A DNA stretch of 64,000 bases from Roseivivax sp. THAF197b (GTDB taxonomy: Bacteria; Pseudomonadota; Alphaproteobacteria; Rhodobacterales; Rhodobacteraceae): positions 968,001-1,032,000 of the forward strand of contig NZ_CP045318.1 in the NCBI RefSeq assembly GCF_009363255.1, written 5' to 3'. The notes beneath the pieces were generated by a model. It worked only from the letters and a program-made list of their open reading frames with translations, had not been told where the DNA came from and ran no database searches. Position numbers and translations under genes: made by a program. Below are positions 19,970 to 28,717 of the stretch, one piece after another; position 1 is the stretch's first letter; each line of letters opens with the position of its first letter.

Positions 19970-21627
19970 GCGGTAAGAGACTGATCTACCTCGCGCTTGG
20001 CGGCGCGGGTGAAATAGGCATGAATTGCTATGTCTACGGCTACGGCGAACCCGACAAGGAGCGCCTCATCGTCGTGGATCTGGGCGTGACCTTCCCAGAC
20101 ATGGACGGCTCGCCCGGGGTCGATTTGATTTTCCCCGATGTCACCTGGCTGAAGGAACGCCGCGACCGGATCGAGGCGATCTTCATCACCCATGCCCATG
20201 AGGACCATGTGGGCGCGCTGGCGCATTTCTGGGAAGACCTGGGCGCGCCGGTCTATGCGCGTGCCTTCACGGCCAATATCGCGCGGCGCAAGATGGACGA
20301 AAAGGGTTTCAGCGCCGACACTGTCAAGGTGAAGGAGCCCTGGCCCGAGACGCAAACCGCGGGCCCGTTCGAGGTGGGCTTCGCGCCCATTTCGCACTCG
20401 ATCCCCGAAAGCTCCTCGTTGGTCATCGACACGCCGCTTGGCCGCGTGGTGCATACCGGCGACTTCAAGATCGACGCGACCCCCGTCGTGGGCGAGGCCT
20501 TCGACCGCGCAATGTGGGAAGAGATCAGCGCCGATGGCGTGAAGGCCCTGGTCTGCGATTCGACGAATGTCTTCTCGGAACATGAAGGCCGTTCCGAAGC
20601 GACGGTCGGCCCGGAGATCGAGAAGCTCCTGCTCGATGCCAAGGGCATGGTGGTCGCCACGACCTTCGCTTCCAACGTGGCGCGCCTGAAGACGCTGGCC
20701 GAGGCGGGCGAACGGGCGGGCCGCTCCATCGTGCTGATGGGGCGGGCGATGCAGCGCATGGTCGAGGCCTCCGTCGAGACCGGCGTGCTGAAAGGCTTCC
20801 CCTCGGTCGTGCCGATCGAGAACGCGTCGGATGTGCCGCGCGAAAACCTGATGCTGATCGTGACCGGCAGCCAGGGCGAGCGCCGGGCCGCCTCCGCGCA
20901 ACTGGCGCGTGGTAAGCATTTCGGGATCGAGCTGAAGGAAGGCGATCTGTTCCTCTTCTCCTCGAAGACCATCCCGGGCAATGAACGCGGCGTGATCCGG
21001 ATCATGAACCAGTTCTCCGAACGGGGCGTCGACGTGATCGATGACAGCTCGGGCCGCTACCACGTCTCGGGTCACGCGAACCGCCCGGACATTCTTGCGA
21101 TGCACGACATCGTCAAGCCGGACGTGGTCGTGCCCATGCATGGCGAGCACCGCCACCTGCGCACCCATGCGGCCCTTGCCCGGGGCAAGGGGCGGAAGGG
21201 CGTTCTGGCCCCCAACGGCACCATGGTCGACCTGATCTCGGGCAAGCCTTGCGACTACGTCGAGACGGGCCGCACCTACCTCGATGGCAGCGTGCAGATC
21301 GGCGCGCTCGACGGCGTTGTGCGCGACCGGATCCGCATGGCGCTGAATGGCCATGTCACCGTGACCGTGGTCATCGATGAGGACAACACGCCCCTTGGCG
21401 AGCCCTGGTGCGATACGATGGGGCTGCCCGCGACGGGCCGCAGCCGTCAGCCGCTCGAGGCCACGCTGGAGGAGGAGCTGGGCCAGTTCGTCGAACGGGC
21501 CAAAGCCAAGGTTCTGGCCGATGACGATGCCTTGGAAGAAGGCTTGCGTCGCGCCGTGCGCAACGCGGCTCAGAACGAGATCGGCAAGAAGCCGGAAGTG
21601 ACGGTGGTGATCAGCCGTTTGAGCTGA
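19966..21627 (+). CDS. rnj: ribonuclease J
   Basis: A metallo-beta-lactamase/beta-CASP ribonuclease with endo- and 5'-exonuclease activity in RNA decay and maturation. The 553-aa protein has the metal motif HAHEDHVGAL near residue 72, the beta-CASP segment (STNVFSEHEGRSE, then IVTGSQGERRAA), and MHGEHRHLRTHA near residue 390. Alphaproteobacteria commonly carry RNase J beside RNase E. It ends in two strong hairpins. Confidence 0.95.
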   Translation: MSGKRLIYLALGGAGEIGMNCYVYGYGEPDKERLIVVDLGVTFPDMDGSPGVDLIFPDVTWLKERRDRIEAIFITHAHEDHVGALAHFWEDLGAPVYARAFTANIARRKMDEKGFSADTVKVKEPWPETQTAGPFEVGFAPISHSIPESSSLVIDTPLGRVVHTGDFKIDATPVVGEAFDRAMWEEISADGVKALVCDSTNVFSEHEGRSEATVGPEIEKLLLDAKGMVVATTFASNVARLKTLAEAGERAGRSIVLMGRAMQRMVEASVETGVLKGFPSVVPIENASDVPRENLMLIVTGSQGERRAASAQLARGKHFGIELKEGDLFLFSSKTIPGNERGVIRIMNQFSERGVDVIDDSSGRYHVSGHANRPDILAMHDIVKPDVVVPMHGEHRHLRTHAALARGKGRKGVLAPNGTMVDLISGKPCDYVETGRTYLDGSVQIGALDGVVRDRIRMALNGHVTVTVVIDEDNTPLGEPWCDTMGLPATGRSRQPLEATLEEELGQFVERAKAKVLADDDALEEGLRRAVRNAAQNEIGKKPEVTVVISRLS

Positions 21628-21631
21628 CGCT

Positions 21632-21658
21632 AAGGCCCCGGATCGCGTCCGGGGCCTT
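21632..21658 (+). terminator. intrinsic terminator of birA-coaX-rnj
   Basis: AAGGCCCCGGA and TCCGGGGCCTT form a perfect 11-bp stem around TCGCG, 4 bases after the rnj stop, followed by CTTCTTCTG. It is a typical rho-independent terminator for the + strand. Confidence 0.85.
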
Positions 21659-21696
21659 CTTCTGCAACGATTGTCGGCAAGATCCGCAAAATGAAG

Positions 21697-21718
21697 AAGG
21701 CCGCCCTCGGGCGGCCTT
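21697..21718. terminator. bidirectional terminator between rnj and helicase gene
   Basis: AAGGCCGCC and GGCGGCCTT pair around CTCG. On + the stem is followed by TCTTGTCTC, on - by CTTCATTTTG. It lies between two convergent genes and can serve both, though the helicase gene on - is the more likely user because rnj already has its own terminator. Confidence 0.8.
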
Positions 21719-21753
21719 TCTTGTCTCTCGTAGGGTGTAGGAGGGAAGGGGGC

Positions 21754-23262
21754 TCAGCCCGTCTTCCGCTCCTCAAGGCTCATCGCGATGAAGGTCGGCA
21801 TGTGATCGCCCATGCCCACGACCTTGTTGTCGTCACGCCCGCCGCGGCCACCGCCGCCACGCTTGCCGCGCGACCGGTCGCCGCCCTTGTCGCTCGTCGC
21901 CTTGCTGCGGGCAGGCAAGTCGGCGGAGCGCTCGGCCTTCTCAGCGGCCGGCTCCTGCGCCTCTGCGGCTTTGCTCTCTTCCGCGGCTTGCGACACCGCG
22001 GGGGTGTCATCGCTTTTCTTGCGGCGCGACCGGCTCCGCGACCGTTTGGGCTTGGTCTCCGCCTCGCCGTTGGCCTCGGCCTCGGGGGCCGCGTCCTGCG
22101 CCGGGGCGGTGTCGCCCAGCGGGTTCTCAAGGCGCGGGATCGGCTTGTCGATCAGCCGCTCCACGTCTTCGAGGTTCTTCTCATCGCGCGGGATACAGAG
22201 CGTGACCGCCTTGCCGTCGCGACCTGCGCGGCCCGTCCGTCCGATGCGGTGAACGTAATCCTCCGCATGGCCGGGCACGTCGTAGTTGAACACGTGGCTG
22301 ACCGAAGGCACGTCGAGCCCGCGCGCCGCCACGTCGGAGGCCACGAGGATTTTCAGATCGCCCGCCCGGAAGCCATCGAGCGTCCGCGTGCGCTGCGACT
22401 GGTCCAGATCGCCATGGATGGGCGCCGCGTCATAGCCGTATTTCTTCAGCGATTTCGCGACGATATCCACATCGATCTTGCGGTTGCAGAAGATGATGCC
22501 GTTGGTCAGTTTCTCACCCTCGGCGTCGATCAGCGCGCGCAGGGCTTTCCGCTTCTCGTTGTCGGTGCGGTCCTTCCGCGACGGCTTCAGCATCAGCACG
22601 CCCTGTTCGATCGTCTCGGACGCGGTGGCCTGACGCGCCACTTCGATCCGGGCCGGCGCGGACAGGAAGGTGTTGGTGATCCGCTCGATCTCGGAGGCCA
22701 TGGTCGCCGAGAAGAACAGCGTCTGACGGGTGAACGGCGTGAGCGAGAAGATCCGCTCGATATCCGGGATGAAGCCCATGTCGAGCATGCGGTCGGCTTC
22801 GTCCACCACCATGATCTCGATGCCGGTCAGGAGAAGCTTGCCGCGCTCGAAATGATCCAAAAGGCGGCCCGGCGTCGCGATCAGCACGTCGACGCCCTTG
22901 TCGATCAGCTGGTCCTGTTCCTTGAAGGAGACGCCGCCGATCAGCAGGGCCTTCGACAGGCGCACATGCTTGGAATAGGTGTCGAAATTCTCTGCCACCT
23001 GGGCGGCGAGTTCGCGGGTGGGGCACAGCACGAGGCTGCGAGGCATCCGTGCCCGCGCGCGCCCCCGCGCCAGCTTGGTGATCATGGGCAGCGTGAAGGA
23101 GGCGGTCTTGCCCGTGCCGGTCTGCGCGATGCCAAGCACGTCGCGCCCTTCTAGGGCGGGCGGGATGGCGCCTGCCTGTATCGGTGTGGGCGTCTCGTAC
23201 CCTGCTTCGGTGACAGCTTTCAGCACCTTCGGGCCGAGATTCAGGTCGGTAAATTTGGTCAT
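21754..23262 (-). CDS. DEAD-box ATP-dependent RNA helicase, RhlE-like
   Basis: It unwinds or remodels RNA using ATP. The 502-aa protein has all core motifs: Q motif with PTPIQ, motif I AQTGTGKT, PTRELA, DEAD, SAT, and HRIGRTGRAG. The tail (about residues 375-502) is rich in Lys, Arg, Ser, Ala and Glu and holds RSRSRRKK and a GGGGRGGR box, typical of RNA-contacting extensions of the RhlE subgroup. The frame is open 105 bases upstream, but MTKFTDL at 23262 is the normal start. It is convergent with rnj. Confidence 0.93.
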   Translation of the reverse strand: MTKFTDLNLGPKVLKAVTEAGYETPTPIQAGAIPPALEGRDVLGIAQTGTGKTASFTLPMITKLARGRARARMPRSLVLCPTRELAAQVAENFDTYSKHVRLSKALLIGGVSFKEQDQLIDKGVDVLIATPGRLLDHFERGKLLLTGIEIMVVDEADRMLDMGFIPDIERIFSLTPFTRQTLFFSATMASEIERITNTFLSAPARIEVARQATASETIEQGVLMLKPSRKDRTDNEKRKALRALIDAEGEKLTNGIIFCNRKIDVDIVAKSLKKYGYDAAPIHGDLDQSQRTRTLDGFRAGDLKILVASDVAARGLDVPSVSHVFNYDVPGHAEDYVHRIGRTGRAGRDGKAVTLCIPRDEKNLEDVERLIDKPIPRLENPLGDTAPAQDAAPEAEANGEAETKPKRSRSRSRRKKSDDTPAVSQAAEESKAAEAQEPAAEKAERSADLPARSKATSDKGGDRSRGKRGGGGRGGRDDNKVVGMGDHMPTFIAMSLEERKTG

Positions 23263-23403
23263 GTGTATCCGGTATTCACGGACACGTTCCGGCCCGTGCG
23301 TCTGCATCTGTCCGGCCGAACGCTGGGCCGGGGCGCGAAGACCTCTCCGCGCAGCGTGTGGCCTCATAGCTTAACGGGCGTGTGACGTCAATCTAACCCT
23401 TTC

Positions 23404-24363
23404 CTATGAAGGCTTTGCGGCGCTTTCATGCCCGGGGAAGTGCCGCGCGACGAGCGCGGGCAGATCCATCTTGCGGCGGTGCAGCAACCCTTCGCGATCC
23501 AGCTTCGCGGTCAGCTCCGGTGTCGCGGTCGCCACCTCCTCGTAGAAGCGCTTCAAACCGGCCTCGCCCTCCGCCGCTTCGATCTCGCGAAAGAGGTCAT
23601 GCAGCTTCATCGCGTCTTTGCCCCGCGCCTGCGGATTAAGGCCCGCACGGTAGGAGCCCTGCGACAGGCGGAACCGATATGCCTCGCGAAATGCCTCCCA
23701 CGACGCGGCATGAAAATGCCCGAGCTTGACCTCATCCAGCGCCACTTGGCCGGGGTTCTGCTCGCCATCGAGGATCACGTTATGGATGCGAATTTGCAAA
23801 CCCTTCGTTCCGGCGCGGAAGAAGAGCTTCCCCGCGACATGGCTGAGAAATCCGCCCGACAGATGCTGCGCCCAAGGGCCGAAAATGCGCGCGCTCGCGT
23901 CCTGCCTCGCGGATTGGTCGAGGTGGAAGCCCTTGAACAGAATGTCCGATTCATTCTGACTTCTCCGTGCCAGCGCTTCCACGGGCCGCATGCGGGCGCA
24001 CAAGGCCTCGGCGGGGATCGCGCTCAGGATCTCGGCGATATCTCCCTCGGGCAGCAGGAACTCGTCGACATCGATATGGGCCAGCCACGCGAGCCCCGTT
24101 TTGCGATTATTGGCGTGCCGTGCATTCCGGCACTGGCGGTTTTGATGGGCGTCGGGCCGCCCGCCTTTCTTCTCCCAATAGGCCGCATCGGTCTCGGTCA
24201 CCGTGATCGCGGGATGGGCGCTCAACACCTCGCGCGCCTCTGGATCTGGGGTGTCGAGGTACAAGAACAAGTGGTCTGCACCCAGCTCCAGATGCCACGC
24301 CGCAAAGTCCAATATCCGCGGCAACGGCGCCTTGATCGTCGAGACGATGCCCCATTTGCTCAC
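23404..24363 (-). CDS. glycosyltransferase family 2-like protein (tandem copy 2)
   Basis: A 319-aa protein of the Glyco_tranf_2_4/family-92-like group. It opens with WGIVSTIKAPLPRILDFAAWHLELGADHLFLY, characteristic of these predicted glycosyltransferases. A metal/nucleotide-sugar motif HIDVDEFLLP follows near residue 96, and GGFLSHVAGKLFFR near 170. Its ATG overlaps the stop of the larger upstream paralogue (24360-26156), so the two are co-translated. Substrate is unknown; a surface polysaccharide role is a guess. No polymer-export genes are nearby. Confidence 0.83.
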   Translation of the reverse strand: MSKWGIVSTIKAPLPRILDFAAWHLELGADHLFLYLDTPDPEAREVLSAHPAITVTETDAAYWEKKGGRPDAHQNRQCRNARHANNRKTGLAWLAHIDVDEFLLPEGDIAEILSAIPAEALCARMRPVEALARRSQNESDILFKGFHLDQSARQDASARIFGPWAQHLSGGFLSHVAGKLFFRAGTKGLQIRIHNVILDGEQNPGQVALDEVKLGHFHAASWEAFREAYRFRLSQGSYRAGLNPQARGKDAMKLHDLFREIEAAEGEAGLKRFYEEVATATPELTAKLDREGLLHRRKMDLPALVARHFPGHESAAKPS

Positions 24364-26156
24364 GCGGCGCGCCCTCGGAACACCCGCGCGACAGCCCCGT
24401 CGAGATCGAGGTCACGCTCGACCAGCATCCCATGGGCTGCGAGCTTCTGCCGCAGCTCCGGCGTATCGCGGCAGACCTCATCGAAGAACAAACGCAGGCC
24501 TGCCTCGCCTTCCTCCTTCTCGAGATAGGTCAGTATATCGGCGACCCCCAGTTTTCCGGGCCGCTCGCTTTGCTTGGCGTAGGAGCCGACGCTGCGCCGG
24601 AAGGGCAGGTGACGCAGAAACGCTTCCCAGCTTGGTGCATGCAGATGGGCCAGGCGGCAACCGCTGAGCGGCGCGCGGTTCGACACGTCCGCGCCTTTGT
24701 ATTTCAGCGTGTGGATGCCGAGCCTTGTGTCCGGAATACCCGTGCGCGCGAATACCTTGCCCGCGGCGTGGCTCAGAAAACCGCCGTAAAGATGCATTCC
24801 GAAGGTCGGGTAAATGTCCTGGATCCGCGCTTTTTTCACACCCGCGGCGGCATGGGATGTCTTGAACGCGCTCGGGGTCAGCCCGTCGTCTGCCGCCAAG
24901 GCCTCCATCGGCGTTAGATGCGCCAGGGCCGCATCGGGCGGAACGGCGGCAAGAGCTGTCGCAATCCGATCATCCGGCGACAGGAATTCATCCACATCGA
25001 TATGCGCGATCCAGTCAAGATGCTGGGCGCGGGCCTGCATGGTGCGCGTGGCGTTGTAGACCTGCCGCAATTGATGCGCCGCCATTCGTGGTTTGCGGTT
25101 TTCGGACCAATACGCGTCGTCGCAGGTGGTCACGAATATACGCGGGTTCCGCGACAGAAAATCAGCCGCTTCGGGCTGGGGTTCGTCCAAATAGATATGC
25201 AGTTCGTGGGCGCCAAGTTCGAGGTGATACGCCGCAAAACGCAAAATGTCGGGCGTCTCCGCCCGGATCGTCGCGACGATGCCCCAGCGCAAGGTATCGG
25301 CCTTTTGACCCTTGACCGAGGTCGGGACGGGGGCCACGTTTTTCTTTTGCGCGGGCGTTGCACCTTCGGCGGCCCTTTGGCGCGCCTTGCGGGCTTTCAT
25401 TCTTTGCAGGCGGCGGAAGATCGTCGCCGGATCCTCGATCAGCGCCGAGATCAGGCCTTGGGCCAAGGGGCGGATCACCGGCGCTGCGTCCGCCTCCTGC
25501 CACAAACGGCCCAGAAGGTTCACGTCCAGACCGCCTGACCCCAATGCATAGGGATCCATCTGCATCGGCAGATCGGCCTTCACCTTGTCCTTGAGCGCAA
25601 AGGTTGCTTCCGGGGGGCGCCCCGAAAAAAGTCGTTCGCTTTCATAGAGTTTCATGGCGCCGAACAGGGTCGACAAGGCCAGCCCAACGGCACGTTCTTC
25701 CGGATCTACGCCGTGATCGCCAAAGGTCGTGACCGCAGAGACCTGCCAACGGGCATCGAGCGCTTGCAGCAGAAAGTCCGCCTCCTCGGCCCAGAGCCTG
25801 CGGAACAGGGCAGGGATATGGTCGGGGAAGGCACGTTTGCGCAGATGTGCCACGAGCAGACCATGAAGACAGGCCAGTTCGCTCTTGCCCGTGAATTCCT
25901 GGCGCAGCGCGAAGCGTTTGCGGTGGTAGGAGGATCGAAAGGGGGGCTGTTCCGCCGGGTCTTCTGCGGGATCTCCGACGAGCGCGGTTTTGAGCGCCTG
26001 CAGGTCGATGTCGAGAGGCGGCAATGCCTCGCCCTCGGCATATTCGAGCGGCGCGCGCCGTCCCTCCATTTGGGTAAGAACGGCCTCTATCCCGCCCGGA
26101 TAGCTCGAGGTTTTGGGTATGCGCGCAGACATGGCGAAAAGGTGGCGCAGCTTCAC
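24360..26156 (-). CDS. glycosyltransferase family 2-like protein with extra N-terminal domain (tandem copy 1)
   Basis: A protein of up to 598 aa. The C-terminal half (about residue 288 on) aligns by eye along its length with the downstream gene: WGIVATIRAETPDILRFAAY, HIDVDEFLSP and GGFLSHAAGKVFAR. The N-terminal ~270 residues are a helical domain I do not recognise, followed by a basic linker (RMKARKARQR). The first start is a GTG at 26156; an ATG at 26132 (MSARIPK) is equally plausible and neither has a clear ribosome site. It follows prfC on the same strand after about 60 bases. Confidence 0.8.
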   Translation of the reverse strand: MKLRHLFAMSARIPKTSSYPGGIEAVLTQMEGRRAPLEYAEGEALPPLDIDLQALKTALVGDPAEDPAEQPPFRSSYHRKRFALRQEFTGKSELACLHGLLVAHLRKRAFPDHIPALFRRLWAEEADFLLQALDARWQVSAVTTFGDHGVDPEERAVGLALSTLFGAMKLYESERLFSGRPPEATFALKDKVKADLPMQMDPYALGSGGLDVNLLGRLWQEADAAPVIRPLAQGLISALIEDPATIFRRLQRMKARKARQRAAEGATPAQKKNVAPVPTSVKGQKADTLRWGIVATIRAETPDILRFAAYHLELGAHELHIYLDEPQPEAADFLSRNPRIFVTTCDDAYWSENRKPRMAAHQLRQVYNATRTMQARAQHLDWIAHIDVDEFLSPDDRIATALAAVPPDAALAHLTPMEALAADDGLTPSAFKTSHAAAGVKKARIQDIYPTFGMHLYGGFLSHAAGKVFARTGIPDTRLGIHTLKYKGADVSNRAPLSGCRLAHLHAPSWEAFLRHLPFRRSVGSYAKQSERPGKLGVADILTYLEKEEGEAGLRLFFDEVCRDTPELRQKLAAHGMLVERDLDLDGAVARVFRGRAA

Positions 26157-26214
26157 GGCCAGAACAAGGCTGGAGCGGGCAAATCTCGAGACAATTCGCG
26201 CGACGGGCGCGCTG

Positions 26215-27834
26215 TCAGACCATCATTTCCTTGGTCGCCGACAGGGTGATGTCGGGATAATCGCGCACGACGCGATCAATGTCCCATTGCAGGCGCGTCA
26301 GGTAGACGATGTCGCCGTCATTATCCTCCGCGATATGCTGCTTGTTGGCGTTCACGAAGGCCTCGACAGCCTTTTGCGAGCCATGCACCCAGCGCGCCGA
26401 GGTGAATTGCGACGCCTCGAAGCGAACCGGGAGACCGTATTCCATCTCGATCCGGCTGCCCAATACCTCGAATTGCAGCTGCCCCACGACACCCACGATG
26501 AAGCCCGAACCGTAGGTCGGCTTGAAGACCTTGGCCGCGCCTTCTTCGGCGAATTGCATCAGCGCTTTTTCCAGATGCTTGGCCTTCATCGGGTCACCCG
26601 CCCGGGCCGCTTGCAGCAATTCGGGGGCGAAGGACGGGATGCCCGTCACTTTCAGAGCCTCGCCTTCGGTCAGAGTGTCACCGATTCGCAGCTGGCCGTG
26701 GTTTGGAATGCCGATGATGTCGCCCGCCCAGGCTTCTTCGGCGAGTTCGCGGTCCGAGGCGAGAAACAGCACCGGGTTGGAGATGGCCATGGGCTTTTTC
26801 GAGCGCACATGGGTCAGTTTCATGCCGCGCTGAAAATGCCCCGAGGACAGCCGCACGAAGGCTACGCGGTCGCGATGCTTGGGGTCCATGTTCGCCTGGA
26901 CCTTGAAGACGAAGCCCGCGACCTTGCGCTCTTCGGGCGCAATCTGGCGCGGTTCGGCAGAGGTGGGCTGCGGCTCAGGCGCGAGATTGCCGATGCCGTC
27001 CATCAATTCCTTCACGCCGAAGGAGTTGATCGCCGAGCCGAACCAGATCGGCGTCATGTGACCTTCCAGAACCGCCTGCGGATCAAGGGTTGGCAGCAAT
27101 TCGCGTGCCATCTCAACCTCTTCGCGCAACTGACCCAGAAGATGATCGGGCACGTGATCGGCCAGCTTGGGATCGTCGAGACCGGAGATCTGCACGCTTT
27201 CCGCGACCTTGTTCCGGTCCGCGCGGTCCATGATTTCAAGCCGGTCGTTCAGCATGTCATAGGCGCCGATGAAATCCCGCCCGACGCCGATCGGCCATGA
27301 GGCAGGCGTCACGTCAATGGCCAGGTTTTCCTGGATCTCGTCTATGATCTCGAACGTGTCGCGGCTTTCGCGGTCCATCTTGTTACAGAAGGTCAGGATC
27401 GGCAGGTCGCGCAGGCGGCAGACCTCGAAAAGTTTCTGGGTCTGGCTTTCAACGCCCTTGGCGCCATCGATGACCATGATCGCCGCATCGACCGCGGTCA
27501 GCGTGCGATAGGTGTCTTCGGAAAAGTCGGAGTGGCCGGGCGTATCGACGAGATTGTAGCGGAAGTTTCCGTAATCGAACGACATCGCCGAGGCCGAGAC
27601 GGAGATGCCACGATCCTTTTCCATCTGCATGAAATCCGACCGGGTGCGCCGCGCTTCACCCTTTGCACGCACCTGACCGGCCATCTGGATCGCGCCACCG
27701 AAGAGCAGAAACTTCTCCGTCAGTGTCGTCTTGCCCGCATCGGGATGCGAGATGATGGCAAAGGTTCGCCGCCGCGCAATTTCGGCGGGCAGGGCGGGGC
27801 GGTTCTGGGGCGCGTCCAACATAGGCTGCGTCAT
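26215..27834 (-). CDS. prfC: peptide chain release factor 3
   Basis: RF3 is the GTPase that recycles RF1 and RF2 from the ribosome after termination. The 539-aa product has the GTPase motifs SHPDAGKTTLTEK, DTPGHSDFSEDT and NKMDR, and RF3-specific regions such as GVGRDFIGAYD. The frame stays open for about 400 bases upstream, but that part overlaps the divergent gene at 27910 and is not RF3-like. The start is MTQPMLDAPQ at 27834; a second in-frame ATG is at 27822. Confidence 0.95.
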   Translation of the reverse strand: MTQPMLDAPQNRPALPAEIARRRTFAIISHPDAGKTTLTEKFLLFGGAIQMAGQVRAKGEARRTRSDFMQMEKDRGISVSASAMSFDYGNFRYNLVDTPGHSDFSEDTYRTLTAVDAAIMVIDGAKGVESQTQKLFEVCRLRDLPILTFCNKMDRESRDTFEIIDEIQENLAIDVTPASWPIGVGRDFIGAYDMLNDRLEIMDRADRNKVAESVQISGLDDPKLADHVPDHLLGQLREEVEMARELLPTLDPQAVLEGHMTPIWFGSAINSFGVKELMDGIGNLAPEPQPTSAEPRQIAPEERKVAGFVFKVQANMDPKHRDRVAFVRLSSGHFQRGMKLTHVRSKKPMAISNPVLFLASDRELAEEAWAGDIIGIPNHGQLRIGDTLTEGEALKVTGIPSFAPELLQAARAGDPMKAKHLEKALMQFAEEGAAKVFKPTYGSGFIVGVVGQLQFEVLGSRIEMEYGLPVRFEASQFTSARWVHGSQKAVEAFVNANKQHIAEDNDGDIVYLTRLQWDIDRVVRDYPDITLSATKEMMV

Positions 27835-27909
27835 AGGAGCGGGCGGCGGCCTTGGCAAGGAACCCAAGCGCGCACTCTGCGGTTCACCCTTTTTATAGGA
27901 GAGGTTTCC

Positions 27910-28164
27910 ATGGCCCGCCCAAGCATCAAGAACGAAAAACTGTACGACGATCTGCGCGACGACGGCATGTCGAAGGAAAAGGCCGCACGCATCGCGAATG
28001 CCAAGGCCAATGACGACATGAATCCGTCCGAGAAGGGCGGCAAGCAACCTGCATATGAAGAGTGGAGCAAGGATGACTTGTATTCCCGCGCGCAAGAGAT
28101 TGGCATCGAGGGCCGATCGGACATGACCAAGGATGAGCTGATTTCCGCCCTGCGGAACCACTGA
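27910..28164 (+). CDS. small Rho-N-like/DUF7218-type protein
   Basis: An 84-aa hydrophilic protein. The N-terminal part (KLYDDLRDDGMSKEKAARIAN) matches a short helical motif widespread in small bacterial stress proteins. The C-terminal part (SKDDLYSRAQEIGI, then MTKDELISALR) resembles the Rho N-terminal/SAP-like helix-extended-loop-helix found in nucleic-acid-binding proteins. A GAGAGG precedes the ATG. It is divergent from prfC. Function is not established; a nucleoid or RNA-binding role is inference. Confidence 0.8.
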   Translation: MARPSIKNEKLYDDLRDDGMSKEKAARIANAKANDDMNPSEKGGKQPAYEEWSKDDLYSRAQEIGIEGRSDMTKDELISALRNH

Positions 28165-28240
28165 CCCGAAAAATACTTTTCGAATCGTCATACCGCGCGC
28201 AGGATGAACATTACGTGAACATTTTGTGTGAGGTACCCAC

Positions 28241-28615
28241 ATGACTCCCGTTGAAATTGCGCAAGAGCTTGTGTCCGGATGTCGTGAAGGCCGCGATCGC
28301 GAAAACCTCGACCGGCTTTATGCGAAAGATGCCGTGTCGGTCGAAGCCATGGCCATGGAAGGGCAGGACAGCGCCGAAACGCATGGTCTGGATGGCATCC
28401 GCGGCAAGCACGATTGGTGGGACAACGCGATGGAGTTCCACTCGGCTGAGATCGGCGGCCCTTACATGCATGGCCAGGACCGTTTCGCGGTGACCTTCAA
28501 GGTGGATGCCACGGACAAATCCACCGGCGAGCGCAGCATCATGGAAGAGGTCGCGGTCTATCACATCGCCGATGGCAAGATCGTGCGCGAGGAGTTCTTC
28601 TACACGATGCCGTAG
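28241..28615 (+). CDS. SnoaL/NTF2-like protein
   Basis: A 124-aa protein with the alpha+beta cone-fold pattern of NTF2-like proteins: an N-terminal helix (IAQELVSGCREG), the conserved LYAKDAVSVEA, the strand FAVTFKVDATDK, and the C-terminal pair EEVAVYHIADGKIVREEFFY. Such proteins range from enzymes to ligand carriers, so no reaction can be assigned. It is preceded by GTGAGGT and may be independently transcribed. Confidence 0.83.
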   Translation: MTPVEIAQELVSGCREGRDRENLDRLYAKDAVSVEAMAMEGQDSAETHGLDGIRGKHDWWDNAMEFHSAEIGGPYMHGQDRFAVTFKVDATDKSTGERSIMEEVAVYHIADGKIVREEFFYTMP

Positions 28616-28717
28616 CCGAACGGTGCATTTTGCGCGCTACGGCGTATGTGGCGCTCAGAGAGCATGTCGACTTGCGAAAATGCCACTGTTTCGCCGCATG
28701 TCGACCGCAATTCCGCC

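Noticed and set aside
27835..28242. N-terminal extension of prfC frame
   Set aside because: Open but not RF3-like, and overlaps the divergent small gene at 27910-28164 and the start of the NTF2-like gene.
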